A stretch of 64,000 nt of DNA, taken from contig NZ_CP026681.1 of NCBI RefSeq assembly GCF_002949735.1, positions 6,262,501 to 6,326,500 of the forward strand, written 5' to 3'. Position numbers and translations under genes: made by a program. Below the pieces are notes generated by a model, which saw only the letters and a list, made by a program, of their open reading frames with translations, did no database searches and was not told the origin of the DNA. This DNA is from Nostoc sp. 'Peltigera membranacea cyanobiont' N6. Its GTDB lineage: Bacteria > Cyanobacteriota > Cyanobacteriia > Cyanobacteriales > Nostocaceae. Shown piece by piece: positions 1-9,996 of the stretch (its first letter is position 1; each line of letters opens with the position of its first letter).

Positions 1-14
1 AAAACCTCTAGCAA

Positions 15-72
15 GTTCGTAGTGAGGACTTTAGTCCTTCTTAATTTAAGCACTAAAGTACTTACTACAAAC
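15..72. repeat. REP-like hairpin, GTAGTGAGGACT family
   Basis: Inverted-repeat core: GTTCGTAGTGAGGACTTTAG on the left is mirrored by an imperfect ACTAAAGTACTTACTACAAAC on the right. The same core recurs inside the MITEs near 19750, 29471 and 51769; this copy lacks their outer terminal inverted repeats. It lies upstream of the NRPS gene. Confidence 0.75.
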
Positions 73-160
73 CATCAAAAATAGGTTAAAAAATACTATT
101 TTCTGTTAACAATTAATTCCTAATATCAACAATCACCTTTGATTGTATCCGACTAAAATT

Positions 161-3100
161 ATGATTAAAAATGAGCAAGTTATTGGTTTAATGTTGCGTT
201 TGCAGAATATAGGATGCCGAATTTGGGCTGAAGATGATAAGCTCAGAATTCGGATTAATAAAAACACCCTCACTCCTGAACTCAAGCAAGAAATTCAAAC
301 CAACAAAGCAGATATATTAGCATTTTTAAATTCTGCCAAAGCTACAACTGTCATCGCCGAGGAAATCCCGACTTTACCAGATGATGCCCCAAAGCTTCTT
401 TCATTTGCTCAACAACGCCTCTGGCTTTTAGCACAACTCCAAGGGCCGTCAGCTAGTTACAATATGCCGATGGTTTTACAACTGGACGGCAACCTAAATA
501 TTGATGCTCTACATTCTACTTTCGCTTATCTGCTTAACCGTCATGCCAGCCTACGGATGTATTTTCCCACAGTGGCAGGAAATCCCCAGGTTGCGATGCC
601 TGCGGCGGTAAACTACGCAAATTTAGACGAAATCGAAGCTTTAACGATACAAGACGGCCGAAATCTTGATGAATATCCCCAATCCTCAACTATTCAAAAT
701 TTTATCGATACTCATATTCAAGAACCCTTTGATTTAAATACTGGCCCTTTATTTAAAGCAAAACTCCTGCAACTCCAAGAGCAAAAATATGTATTACTCA
801 TTAATATGCACCACATTGTCAGTGATGGCTGGTCAATGGGAGTGTTTGTTCGGGAGTTCAGACAAGCTTATAAGGCTTTTGCCCAAAATAAGACACCAAC
901 CCTTGCACCATTACCCATTCAATACAGCGACTACGCAAACTGGCAACGAAACTGGCTACAGGGTGAAGTATTAGAAACTCAAATTAACTACTGGAAACAT
1001 CAACTTCAGAATGCTCCCCCATTACTGGAGTTACCTACCGATTATCCCCGTCCAGGATTGCAAAGCTACCGAGGCGCACGTTATCTCTATTCCCTAACGC
1101 CAGAATTAAGCGCTGCTATTAAAACCTTGAGTCAAGAACAAGGCACAAGCCTATTTATGACTTTGTTGGCGGCTTTGAATGTTCTACTTTCTCGTTACAG
1201 TCGCCAAGAAGATTTATGTATTGGTTCTCCCATTGCCAACCGCACTCATAGCCAGACACAATCATTAATTGGCTTTTTTGTCAATACATTAGTACTGCGT
1301 AACCAAATCAAACCTGAGCAAAGCTTTATTGAGTTGCTTCAACAAACTCGCCAAACTTGTTTAGATGCATACTCTCATCAAGATATTCCCTTTGAGTTTC
1401 TGGTAGAAAAGTTACAACCAGAACGCAGCATGAGTCATAATCCTTTATTCCAGGTTATGTTAGCCCTGGAAAATAATCAAAGTCCCGATCTAAGTTTGCC
1501 AGGACTAGAGATTGAATGGCTCGATTTCAATTGTCCGTTTGCTAAGTTTGACCTCACACTTATGGTCATAGAATCTGATAACCAGTTAAATTGCTCTTGG
1601 GAATACGCTACCGATCTTTTTGAGAAAAGCACCATCGAACGGATGGCGGAACAGTTTGAAATTTTGCTTAAGGGAATTGTTGATAAACCTCAGCAACTTA
1701 TTAAAACTCTACCTTTGATGACAGCCGCCGAACTTGTACAACTACAACGCTGGAATCGAACAGAAACTAATTATCCCCACGATAAAACTCTGGTTGACCT
1801 GTTTGAAGCTCAAGTTGCGAAAAATCCTAATAATCTCGCTTTGGTGTTTGAATCCCAAAGCCTAACTTATCAACAACTCAATCAAAAAGCTAACCAACTG
1901 GCTCATTACCTAATTCAAAATTACCAAATTCAGCCAGACACCTTAATTGGGATCTGCGTTGAACGGTCATTCGAGATGATTATTGGCGTACTCGGTATCC
2001 TGAAAGCAGGTGCTGCTTATGTGCCGATTGACCCCAATTATCCACAAGAGCGGATTGGGTTTATGCTACAAGATTGTGGAACCTCAGTTTTGCTCACCCA
2101 AAGTTTTCTTAAAGATAAATTACCTCTAACTGAATTAAAACATCAGGTTATTTGTTTAGATGGAGATACTTTTAGTTCGGCGTTAATAGATAATCCCAAT
2201 CTTCAAATTCTGCCTGATAATTTAGCTTATATAATCTATACCTCTGGTTCAACGGGACGACCTAAAGGGGTGATGATTGAGCATCAAGCAATTGTCAATC
2301 TAGCTTTAGCTTGGGCAAAAACTTTTCAAGTTCAACCCCAAAGTCGTTGGCTTCAGTTTGGTTCTTTTAGTTTTGATTTATCTATTGGTGAAATTGCTAC
2401 TGCTTTATCCGCAGGTGGTTGTTTGTATTTAGCCCAGAAAGAAACTTTGTTACCTAGTCAAGCTTTGGTTGACTTGTTAGCTGATTGCAAAATTTCCCAT
2501 TTTGCGTTACCTCCTTCTGCCTTATCTGTATTACCGCAAGCGATATTACCTGATTTGCAAGCCATAATCGTTGGTGGGGAGGCTTGCCCAGCCGAATTGG
2601 TCACACAATGGGGAACAGAAAGATGTTTTTTCAATTGCTACGGGCCGACGGAATCGACGGTTATCGCCACTATTGCTAGTTGCGAACAAAATGGAAAAAA
2701 ACCTTCCATCGGTCAACCATTATCTAATATTCGCATCTACATTTTGGATGCTCATAATCAACCATTACCTCCGGGAATACCAGGGGAATTGTGCATCGCG
2801 GGAGTGGGTTTAGCACGAGGCTATTTGAATCGTCCCGATTTAACTGCCGAAAATTTTATTGAAGTTGAATTATTTGGTAAACCTGAGCGAATTTATCAAA
2901 CTGGCGACTTGGCAAAATGGAATTTTGATGGAAATGTTGAGTATCTAGGTCGCATTGATGCTCAGGTTAAATTACGGGGATTCCGCATTGAATTGGGTGA
3001 AGTTGAATCGATTTTATTGGAACATGCTTCAGTTAAAGAAGCAGTTGTTATTTTATATGAAACTGATAGTAATCAGAGTTTAGTTGCATATCTAACAGGA

Positions 3101-4366
3101 ATTACCACTGATTTATCTATCCAATTAAAAAACGATCTTAAATCCCGTCTGCCGGATTACATGATACCTGCTCAGATTATCGTTTTAGATAAGTTACCTT
3201 TAACTCCCAATGGCAAAATTGATCGAAAAGCTTTACCCGCTCCCAATGGTGAGATTGAAGGTTTATATGAAACCCCACGTAACGAAGTTGAACAACAGTT
3301 AGCACAGGTCTGGTCTGCTGTTCTCGAACGTCAAGAAATTGGAATTCATGATAACTTCTTTGACTTAGGCGGACATTCTTTACTAGCGGTAAAACTGCTC
3401 AATAATATTCAACAAGTATTTGAGCAACAACTTTCCTTAAGTAGTTTATTTCAGAATCCTACTATTGCTCAACTGGGACAACAACTCAATAATACTGAGG
3501 TTAAACAATCAAATCCCGATTTACTTTTTCTCCAACCTCTAGGAGATGCAATCCCTCTATTTTGTCTTCCTGGTGCAAACGGACATGGCTTCTATTTTCG
3601 AGATTTAGCAATCAATTTCGGAAAGAAACGGCCAGTGTATGGACTGGAAACTCTAGGAAGAAACGGCTCTACCGCGCTCCCTGAGTCGGTTGAGCTTCAT
3701 GCTAGTCAACTGATTGAGCTATTACGCCAACAGCAACCAAAAAGTCCGTACATACTGGCAGGATACTCTTCTGGTTGTGCCGTTGCTTTTGAAATGGCTT
3801 CCCAACTCGAACAGCAAGGTGAAACAGTTAGTTTACTGGCTATCTTTGATGCCGGACTGGTTTCTCGCCCTGAGTATATTACTGATAGAACAGACCTTGA
3901 TTGGATTTGGCAAACGATTCAACGAATTGAAGCCTTAAAGGGAGTCTCTTTAGGTCTGGAATACGATGATTTAGCTGCTCAAAGCGATGACATCTCTAGG
4001 TGGGAATTGACGGCAGAATATTTGTACCGTCATAATGTTCTACCGGAACACTCAACCCTCTCCTTACTGAAAACAAATCTGCAAGTGATGAAAGTGCTGA
4101 CGCTCAATTATGCTAAATATCAGCCTAATCATCCAATTTCTGCACCCATTGTTTTATTCCGCGCTCAAGAAGTTCAGGAGATTGTTTTGCAAGAACTCCA
4201 AGCTTTTTCTGATTGCGATCTACCCGATTGGGGCTGGCAAACCTATACTCAAAAGCCTGTCAGGGCGATCGAAGTACCTGGAAACCACGGTCGAATGCTT
4301 TATGAACCCAATGTAAAAATCTTAGCCAGACAATTACAGCTTGCGATCGCAGATAGCGCACAGTAG
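161..4366 (+). CDS. Single-module nonribosomal peptide synthetase (TubC docking-C-A-PCP-TE)
   Basis: Adds one amino acid to an incoming peptidyl thioester and releases the product. Domains in order: a TubC-type N-terminal docking domain (about residues 4-58), a condensation domain with HHIVSDG at 217-223, an adenylation domain with YTSGSTGRPKG at about 693-703, a peptidyl carrier domain with GGHSL (phosphopantetheine Ser1073), and a thioesterase with GYSSG (Ser1203). My reading of the ten-residue A-domain code is D-L-G-A-I-G-C-V-I-K; I cannot assign a substrate safely. An in-frame TTG at 143 would add six residues; I chose the ATG at 161. A docking domain at the N-terminus and a terminal TE mean this is the last subunit of an assembly line whose earlier modules are not in the window. 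The exporter gene begins 174 bp downstream, suggesting one biosynthesis/export locus. Confidence 0.92.
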   Translation: MIKNEQVIGLMLRLQNIGCRIWAEDDKLRIRINKNTLTPELKQEIQTNKADILAFLNSAKATTVIAEEIPTLPDDAPKLLSFAQQRLWLLAQLQGPSASYNMPMVLQLDGNLNIDALHSTFAYLLNRHASLRMYFPTVAGNPQVAMPAAVNYANLDEIEALTIQDGRNLDEYPQSSTIQNFIDTHIQEPFDLNTGPLFKAKLLQLQEQKYVLLINMHHIVSDGWSMGVFVREFRQAYKAFAQNKTPTLAPLPIQYSDYANWQRNWLQGEVLETQINYWKHQLQNAPPLLELPTDYPRPGLQSYRGARYLYSLTPELSAAIKTLSQEQGTSLFMTLLAALNVLLSRYSRQEDLCIGSPIANRTHSQTQSLIGFFVNTLVLRNQIKPEQSFIELLQQTRQTCLDAYSHQDIPFEFLVEKLQPERSMSHNPLFQVMLALENNQSPDLSLPGLEIEWLDFNCPFAKFDLTLMVIESDNQLNCSWEYATDLFEKSTIERMAEQFEILLKGIVDKPQQLIKTLPLMTAAELVQLQRWNRTETNYPHDKTLVDLFEAQVAKNPNNLALVFESQSLTYQQLNQKANQLAHYLIQNYQIQPDTLIGICVERSFEMIIGVLGILKAGAAYVPIDPNYPQERIGFMLQDCGTSVLLTQSFLKDKLPLTELKHQVICLDGDTFSSALIDNPNLQILPDNLAYIIYTSGSTGRPKGVMIEHQAIVNLALAWAKTFQVQPQSRWLQFGSFSFDLSIGEIATALSAGGCLYLAQKETLLPSQALVDLLADCKISHFALPPSALSVLPQAILPDLQAIIVGGEACPAELVTQWGTERCFFNCYGPTESTVIATIASCEQNGKKPSIGQPLSNIRIYILDAHNQPLPPGIPGELCIAGVGLARGYLNRPDLTAENFIEVELFGKPERIYQTGDLAKWNFDGNVEYLGRIDAQVKLRGFRIELGEVESILLEHASVKEAVVILYETDSNQSLVAYLTGITTDLSIQLKNDLKSRLPDYMIPAQIIVLDKLPLTPNGKIDRKALPAPNGEIEGLYETPRNEVEQQLAQVWSAVLERQEIGIHDNFFDLGGHSLLAVKLLNNIQQVFEQQLSLSSLFQNPTIAQLGQQLNNTEVKQSNPDLLFLQPLGDAIPLFCLPGANGHGFYFRDLAINFGKKRPVYGLETLGRNGSTALPESVELHASQLIELLRQQQPKSPYILAGYSSGCAVAFEMASQLEQQGETVSLLAIFDAGLVSRPEYITDRTDLDWIWQTIQRIEALKGVSLGLEYDDLAAQSDDISRWELTAEYLYRHNVLPEHSTLSLLKTNLQVMKVLTLNYAKYQPNHPISAPIVLFRAQEVQEIVLQELQAFSDCDLPDWGWQTYTQKPVRAIEVPGNHGRMLYEPNVKILARQLQLAIADSAQ

Positions 4367-4540
4367 AGATTAACTATTTCATAGCTTCTTTCTTTCTTTG
4401 TGCCCTTTGCGTCCTTTGCGGTTCGTTTCTCTTGATTATATTTCATATAAAACTTATTAATAAAACTAGGCAAGTCTTTTATTCCCTTACCCAACTAAAC
4501 AAAAACTCGCCCCTTTAATTGCCTCAAACAGGAATATAAA

Positions 4541-6574
4541 ATGCAATCTACAACTTCTCACGAGCAACCCTTAAAAAAAGATTCTTTTCTTTCAACTTTT
4601 ACTCAATTTTGGGAAAATATTAAAGCGATCGCAGGGCCTTACTGGTATCCCACAGAGGCACAAGGAAGAGTATTTTCAAATGTAATTCGCGCATGGGGAA
4701 TGCTCATCCTCCTAATATTATTAATAATTGCGCTTGTAGGTGTAACAGCCTTTAATAGCTTCATTAGTCGCTATTTGGTCGATGTGATTATTGAAGAGAA
4801 AAATTTTGATAAATTTGTTGAGACAGTATCGCTTTATGGTGCTGCTCTTGTCTGCGTAACGCTATTAGTAGGATTTACGAAATTTATCAGAAAAAAAATT
4901 GCTCTTGATTGGTATGAATGGCTAAATAATCACACCTTAGAAAAATATTTTGGCAATCGAGCTTATTATAAAATCAACTTTAAATCTGATATTGATAACC
5001 CAGATCAACGTCTATCTCAAGAAATTGAACCTATTACTAGAAGCGCTCTCAATTTTTCAGCTACTTTACTAGAAAAAACGCTGGAAATGATGACTTTTTT
5101 AGTAATTCTTTGGTCAATTTCTCAATTTGTGGCAGTTGCTTTGGTTGCTTATACCATCATAGGTAATGTGATTGCTGTTTACTTGACTCAAGAATTGAAT
5201 AAGATTAATCAAGAGGAACTTGAATTTAAAGCTGATTATGCTTATGCTCTAACCCATGTTCGGAATCACGCTGAATCGATAGCTTTTTTTCAGGGAGAAA
5301 AACAAGAATTGAATATAATTCAGCGTCGATTTAGTAATCTTCTAAAAAGTGCTAAACGCAAGATTAATTGGGAGAAAAATAAAGATATTTTTAGCAGAGG
5401 ATATCAGGCTGTTATCCAAATATTTCCCTTTATAGTACTCGGCCCTTTATATATTAGAGATGAAATTGATTTTGGAGAAGTTGGTCAAGCTAGTTTAGCT
5501 TGCAATCTGTTTGCTAATGCGATGGCAGAAGTAATTAATGAATTTGGAACTTCTGGAAGATTTTCTAGTTACGTTGAGCGTTTAGGTGAGTTTTCAAATG
5601 CGTTAGCATCTGTCACCAAAGAACCAGAGAATGTAAAGACGATTAAAACTATAGAAGAAAAGCGTCTTGCTTTCGAGCATGTCACCTTACAAACACCAAA
5701 CTATGAGCAGTTAATCGTCGAAGACTTATCACTTTCTGTTCAGCCTGGAGAAGGTTTATTGATTGTTGGGCCGAGTGGTAGAGGTAAAAGTTCTCTGTTG
5801 AGAGCGATCGCTGGTTTGTGGAATGCTGGAAATGGTCGTCTGGTGCGACCTCCCTTAGATGAAGTATTGTTTTTGCCTCAACGTCCTTATATAATTTTGG
5901 GAACTTTGCGCGAACAGTTACTCTATCCTCAAACAAATCGTAAAATGAGCGATCGAGAACTTGAAGCAATTTTGCAACAAGTTAACTTACAAAACTTGCT
6001 GAGTCGAGTAGATGGTTTTGATACTGAAGTTCCTTGGGAGAATATACTTTCGTTGGGTGAACAACAGCGTCTTGCATTCGCACGATTATTAGTCACTCAT
6101 CCTAGCTTTACTATATTAGATGAAGCAACAAGTGCTTTAGATTTGAATAATGAAGGGAATTTGTATCAACAGTTACAATCAACGAAAACAACTTTTATCA
6201 GTGTTGGACATAGAGAAAGTTTATTTAATTATCATCAATGGGTTTTAGAATTATCACAAGATTCTAGTTGGCAACTTGTAACTGTGGAAGATTATCGGCT
6301 TAAAAAAGTAAATCAAATTGTCAAAAACCCACCCGTAAAGGCTGAAGTCACAATAGATGTTTTACCCAATAATCAATCCCCAAATCAACCAGAAATATCT
6401 CTTGAGACAAGCACAATTGCTGGACTTTCTCACAAGGAAATGCAAACATTAACAGACTCTCCTATTAACACTATTAGAAGCAAAGCTAGTCTGGGAAAAT
6501 CCATTACTACTAAGGATGGCTTTACCTACCGCTATGATAAAGACCCCAATGTGTTGAAATGGATAAGAGCTTAA
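4541..6574 (+). CDS. ABC exporter, SbmA/BacA-YddA type (fused membrane and ATPase domains)
   Basis: Predicted inner-membrane ATP-driven transporter. An N-terminal membrane domain of the ABC_membrane_2 type spans roughly residues 40-350, with hydrophobic segments such as the ILLILLIIALVGV stretch near 50 and the family-typical HAESIAFFQGE motif near 245. The ATPase domain has Walker A GPSGRGKSS (from residue 410), signature LSLGEQQR, and Walker B FTILDEATSALD. A roughly 100-residue low-complexity C-terminal tail ends with TKDGFTYRYDKDPN, unusual for the family; its role is unknown. An AGGA about 9 nt before the ATG supports the start. Relatives of this half-transporter type are often next to cyanobacterial NRPS genes, so export of the peptide made by the upstream NRPS is the natural inference, although BacA/SbmA relatives also import peptides. 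Confidence 0.88.
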   Translation: MQSTTSHEQPLKKDSFLSTFTQFWENIKAIAGPYWYPTEAQGRVFSNVIRAWGMLILLILLIIALVGVTAFNSFISRYLVDVIIEEKNFDKFVETVSLYGAALVCVTLLVGFTKFIRKKIALDWYEWLNNHTLEKYFGNRAYYKINFKSDIDNPDQRLSQEIEPITRSALNFSATLLEKTLEMMTFLVILWSISQFVAVALVAYTIIGNVIAVYLTQELNKINQEELEFKADYAYALTHVRNHAESIAFFQGEKQELNIIQRRFSNLLKSAKRKINWEKNKDIFSRGYQAVIQIFPFIVLGPLYIRDEIDFGEVGQASLACNLFANAMAEVINEFGTSGRFSSYVERLGEFSNALASVTKEPENVKTIKTIEEKRLAFEHVTLQTPNYEQLIVEDLSLSVQPGEGLLIVGPSGRGKSSLLRAIAGLWNAGNGRLVRPPLDEVLFLPQRPYIILGTLREQLLYPQTNRKMSDRELEAILQQVNLQNLLSRVDGFDTEVPWENILSLGEQQRLAFARLLVTHPSFTILDEATSALDLNNEGNLYQQLQSTKTTFISVGHRESLFNYHQWVLELSQDSSWQLVTVEDYRLKKVNQIVKNPPVKAEVTIDVLPNNQSPNQPEISLETSTIAGLSHKEMQTLTDSPINTIRSKASLGKSITTKDGFTYRYDKDPNVLKWIRA

Positions 6575-6604
6575 CAACTATTTATACTTTTGAAAACTAG
6601 GAAC

Positions 6605-8278
6605 ATGCTAACTAAACAGCAAAGACAACTAATTGCTTACGAAAATATTTCCATTTACGAACAAACTTATAAATTGCCCGTTTTAAAAAATAACGGTGTA
6701 AAAATAGTTCAAAAAAAAATTAGAGAACGTCAAAGATTAATTAAAGAAGGCGTTCGATATAACCATCAGTTTGGGGGGATAATTAAACGGAAAGAAGAAA
6801 TTAGTCAGGGAGAAATTTTTGAGGAGATCCAACTATTCATTAAGGACTACATTCATATTATTGATTTACTAGAAAATTATAAAGATAGTTATCATGACTT
6901 TTTGCTAAAACTTACGGATGACTTAAAAAAGTTATTTAAACAAAAATATCTGGAAATAAAAAACTTAGAAGATGAAAGAAGCAAACTAGAGATAAAAAAT
7001 AAAGAAAATCTGAAAATAGTTGAGGAGTTAAGATGGGAAAAGCAAGAAAACTTTAAAGCAGTTTTATTATTAAGCAATGCTTATTTTATGATGTTAGAGA
7101 AAATAAAATTGCTTAGTAAAGGGATTAAAAATCTTACAGAGGATACCAAAAATCAAAAAGAAATTGTTCAGCAAATAATTAGAGATTTAGAAGTCTATCA
7201 AGAAATTTATGAATATCAAATAAAAGCTAATAAAATCCGTCAGGAAATAGCTAAAATTGCTCATACTGCCATCAATTTTGAAAATTCTCTGCAAGATTAT
7301 TTTAGTCCGTTTCAATCTTTAATAGATGAAGTTGTTAAAGTAGACGAATATTTTTATAAAACTGTTGGAGATATTAAAATTTTAGGGGATAATATTTTGA
7401 AGTCCAAGTTCAATTTATTAAACCTTGAAACAAACGAGACAATTTCTGATACTTTTCTTGATTTTATGGTGACAAGTTATGAGAAACAAACCAGATTAAA
7501 AGATGCTTTTATTGAGTCTCAATTATTAGATTGGCAAATCAATAATTTTGATTTGAGTGAAAATAATGTCTTTTTAGATAAGGGGATTGATTTAATATCT
7601 AATTACATATCTAGTGAACTCACCGATCAAAGAAAACTACTAGGCATAACAGAAGTAAACTTTGTCTCTACAGTGCCTCTATCTTCTGTTCAAGAAATAG
7701 GATTGATGGAACTGACTGATAACAATGTTACGTTCCAAAGCAATAGAAATATCGATTATACCCAACTGCGGGATCTCCTCGCGCAGCACAAGTGGAAACA
7801 AGCTGACATTGAAACTACTAAATTAATTCTACAAGTCATGAATAAGACTTATTGGAATGAAGTTTATAAGGAAGATATTGATAATTTCTCTTGTCAAGAC
7901 CTCCACACCATCGATCGACTTTGGGAAGAATACAGTTATGGTTACTTCGGCTTCAGTGTTCAGGAAAGTATCTGGAGTGAAATGGGTGGTCAAGTAGACT
8001 ATGAAACAGAAAAGAGACTTGGCGATCGCCTCGGTTGGCGAAAAGAGGGAAACTGGTTAGACTACGAACAACTAACTTTTAAATTGTCCCCCATGACACC
8101 GATGGGACATTTACCAGCTAAATGGCTACACTATGACCAACATACCTTTGACTTATCTTCAAAGTCATCTACAGAAGACCTTTCAATGGGAGCGTGGCGG
8201 GTGGGGTCTTGGTTAGTTTGGCAGATGCATTTATTTTTTTCTCGGGCAAAAATTTGTAACCGAACATCAATACTTTAA
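6605..8278 (+). CDS. Coiled-coil protein with C-terminal GUN4-like domain
   Basis: Function unknown. About 350 N-terminal residues are Lys/Glu/Leu/Ile-rich and look like long coiled coils (for example residues 95-240). The C-terminus, from about residue 400 (LRDLLAQHKWKQADIETTKL), matches the GUN4 fold pattern, including the SVQESIW and GDRLGW segments and a final FFSRAKIC stretch. GUN4 domains bind porphyrins and, as free proteins, stimulate magnesium chelatase; in cyanobacteria the domain is also fused to signalling proteins, so a tetrapyrrole-sensing role is possible but unproven. The segment around LPAKWLHYDQHTFDLSS partly repeats the preceding NWLDYEQLTFKLSP, suggesting an internal duplication. 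The ATG at 6605 is favoured over an in-frame TTG at 6590. It lies 30 bp after the ABC exporter and is probably cotranscribed with it. The gene is AT-rich compared with its neighbours. Confidence 0.75.
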   Translation: MLTKQQRQLIAYENISIYEQTYKLPVLKNNGVKIVQKKIRERQRLIKEGVRYNHQFGGIIKRKEEISQGEIFEEIQLFIKDYIHIIDLLENYKDSYHDFLLKLTDDLKKLFKQKYLEIKNLEDERSKLEIKNKENLKIVEELRWEKQENFKAVLLLSNAYFMMLEKIKLLSKGIKNLTEDTKNQKEIVQQIIRDLEVYQEIYEYQIKANKIRQEIAKIAHTAINFENSLQDYFSPFQSLIDEVVKVDEYFYKTVGDIKILGDNILKSKFNLLNLETNETISDTFLDFMVTSYEKQTRLKDAFIESQLLDWQINNFDLSENNVFLDKGIDLISNYISSELTDQRKLLGITEVNFVSTVPLSSVQEIGLMELTDNNVTFQSNRNIDYTQLRDLLAQHKWKQADIETTKLILQVMNKTYWNEVYKEDIDNFSCQDLHTIDRLWEEYSYGYFGFSVQESIWSEMGGQVDYETEKRLGDRLGWRKEGNWLDYEQLTFKLSPMTPMGHLPAKWLHYDQHTFDLSSKSSTEDLSMGAWRVGSWLVWQMHLFFSRAKICNRTSIL

Positions 8279-8296
8279 TAAATTTAAAACATCAAC

Positions 8297-8734
8297 ATGG
8301 ATAATATTAATCTTTCTGATATAGAAATAGAAGTTTTACTTTTTGGAAAATGGCGTTTTGATACAGCTTGGGAAAAAATATCTATTATCTTTAAAGATGA
8401 TATGACTTACGAACAAACTAGGGTTCAAACATTTATTCTATATAAACCTAAAGAACTGATAACAGGGAATAAATTTAATGGTGTATGGTACGTAACCGAT
8501 CGCAAACTGCATCTAAATATTAAAAGTATTCCCAAATCATTTTTAAATTTAGAAATACCCCTAGCTTTTAAAATTTCTGTTGCAGATATTGTAGCTACTT
8601 TGGGTTCTTTATTTACAGCCGAAAAGTATGAAGTCGCTAAAATTAATAGTTCTAAATTTTTACTAAAGGATGGAGAACAATCAATTATTGGTACAAAAAT
8701 AAATATCCCATCGGGAATGCGGGGTAACACTTAA
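8297..8734 (+). CDS. Conserved hypothetical protein, 145 aa
   Basis: I do not recognise the family. The product is mixed alpha/beta with several alternating hydrophobic strands (FKDDMTYEQTRVQTFIL, FNGVWYVTDRKLHLNIKS, KYEVAKINSSKFLLKDG), a pattern reminiscent of a small lipocalin-like beta-barrel, but this is only a pattern impression. No signal peptide or membrane segment is visible. It starts 18 bp after the GUN4/coiled-coil gene and is the last gene of the same + strand run, so it may belong to the NRPS/exporter operon. It ends 3 bp before the converging FAD oxidase gene. Confidence 0.6.
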   Translation: MDNINLSDIEIEVLLFGKWRFDTAWEKISIIFKDDMTYEQTRVQTFILYKPKELITGNKFNGVWYVTDRKLHLNIKSIPKSFLNLEIPLAFKISVADIVATLGSLFTAEKYEVAKINSSKFLLKDGEQSIIGTKINIPSGMRGNT

Positions 8735-8737
8735 CAA

Positions 8738-9850
8738 TTAAAAATGGAGATCGCTGGACTCGCTAATCATCTCACGAATTGCATAAGCTGTGGCGGGTGC
8801 TAGTAAAACGCCGTTGCGATAGTGTCCGGTAGCTAGGAGGATATTACTAAACCCTGGCAACATACCAATAACTGGGGCTGGACGACCTTCAGGACGAGGA
8901 CGTAACCCCGACCAAGTGCGGAGAATTGTTGCTGTAGCTAACTCTGGGCAAAATGCGATCGCTTGTTTTCTCACAGATTCCAATAGTTCTTGATTTGGCG
9001 GTATCTCATTTCCATTGCTGGGAAACTCCACCGTCGCACCTACCCAATAATCTCCACCACCCACAGGAACAATATGCACATCGTTACCCGTTATCGCTGG
9101 CTGAAAGTCAGGATTGCCTAATGGATGCCCTACACGCATTTGCAACGCTTGCCCAAGTACAGGGCGGATATCAATTATCTGATTTAATTTTGCCGTCAGT
9201 GGCGTTGAACCTAGCCCTGCTGCGACTATAAACCAATCTCCGCCTATTTTTCCTTCTGTAGTCTCAAGTTGAATGCAAAACTGGGGGGAAGATTCAGGTG
9301 ATGAGGTTTGGGCATCCAAAACAGTCACGCCAAATTTGAAAGTTACACCGTTTTGCTCGGCAGCCTCAACTAAAGCTAATGTCAGAGCAGTTGGATCGAG
9401 TTGACGGTCTTGGGGAGAATAGACAGCGCCAGTAATTTTTTCGCAATCGACTTGAGGACAGATATTCTGGAGTTTAGCAGTATCCCAAATTTCTAAATGC
9501 CAGCCTTGAGAGTGGCGAATTTCGACAAGTTTTTCCCATGCTGCTAAATTCTCCTCTTCCAAACCCAGACTGAGAATTCCCTGGCGGTTAAAAGGGATTT
9601 TGCGACCTGTTAAAGCTTCTAATTCGGGAATCAAAGTTTCATAGCGTTGGATGCTAGTTTGTCGCATCTGCCAAGCTTTGCCCTTGATTTTTTGACTGAT
9701 TGCGCCCATCAAAACGCCAAGTGCAGCGCCTGTGGAAGCTTGGGCTGGTGGTTGGCGATCGCAAACTGTGATTTTGAGTCCTTTGACTAAACTCAGTTCG
9801 TAAGCGATCGCAGCCCCAACTACACCACAACCGATAATTACTACATTCAT
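8738..9850 (-). CDS. FAD-dependent amine/amino-acid oxidase (glycine oxidase ThiO-like, DAO family)
   Basis: Predicted flavin oxidoreductase that oxidises an amino acid or amine. The N-terminus VVIIGCGVVGAAIAYEL is a dinucleotide-binding Rossmann motif (GxGxxG), followed by an acidic strand end (TVCDRQ). The C-terminal TWSGLRPRPEGRPAPVIG and GHYRNGVLLAPATA blocks are characteristic of the DAO/ThiO family, where they contact FAD and substrate. At 370 residues it has the usual size of a single-domain DAO protein; it is not fused to a ThiG thiazole synthase domain as some cyanobacterial ThiO proteins are, so a thiamine role is uncertain. It converges with the small gene ending at 8734. The substrate cannot be read from sequence. 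Confidence 0.85.
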   Translation of the reverse strand: MNVVIIGCGVVGAAIAYELSLVKGLKITVCDRQPPAQASTGAALGVLMGAISQKIKGKAWQMRQTSIQRYETLIPELEALTGRKIPFNRQGILSLGLEEENLAAWEKLVEIRHSQGWHLEIWDTAKLQNICPQVDCEKITGAVYSPQDRQLDPTALTLALVEAAEQNGVTFKFGVTVLDAQTSSPESSPQFCIQLETTEGKIGGDWFIVAAGLGSTPLTAKLNQIIDIRPVLGQALQMRVGHPLGNPDFQPAITGNDVHIVPVGGGDYWVGATVEFPSNGNEIPPNQELLESVRKQAIAFCPELATATILRTWSGLRPRPEGRPAPVIGMLPGFSNILLATGHYRNGVLLAPATAYAIREMISESSDLHF

Positions 9851-9929
9851 TACTTGTGCTTGAAGTGAAAGTGAGAAGTTAGGAGTGAGAATTCAGGAGT
9901 TAAAAATTTAAAATTCCTAACTCCTGCAC

Positions 9930-9989
9930 AGACGCGATGAATCGCGTCTCTAACTCCTAACTCTTGTACAGACGCGATGAATCGCGTCT
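9930..9989. repeat. Two tandem AGACGCGAT..ATCGCGTCT palindromes
   Basis: Two identical 20-bp palindromes (AGACGCGATGAATCGCGTCT) at 9930-9949 and 9970-9989 sit in a 40-bp duplication, with flanking CTAACTCCTAACTC text also repeated. Related palindromes occur at 23362 and, degenerate, at 18285. They separate the converging-side end of psbQ (stop at 9997) from the FAD oxidase start, and could fold as mRNA hairpins after psbQ. Confidence 0.85.
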
Positions 9990-9996
9990 CTAATTA

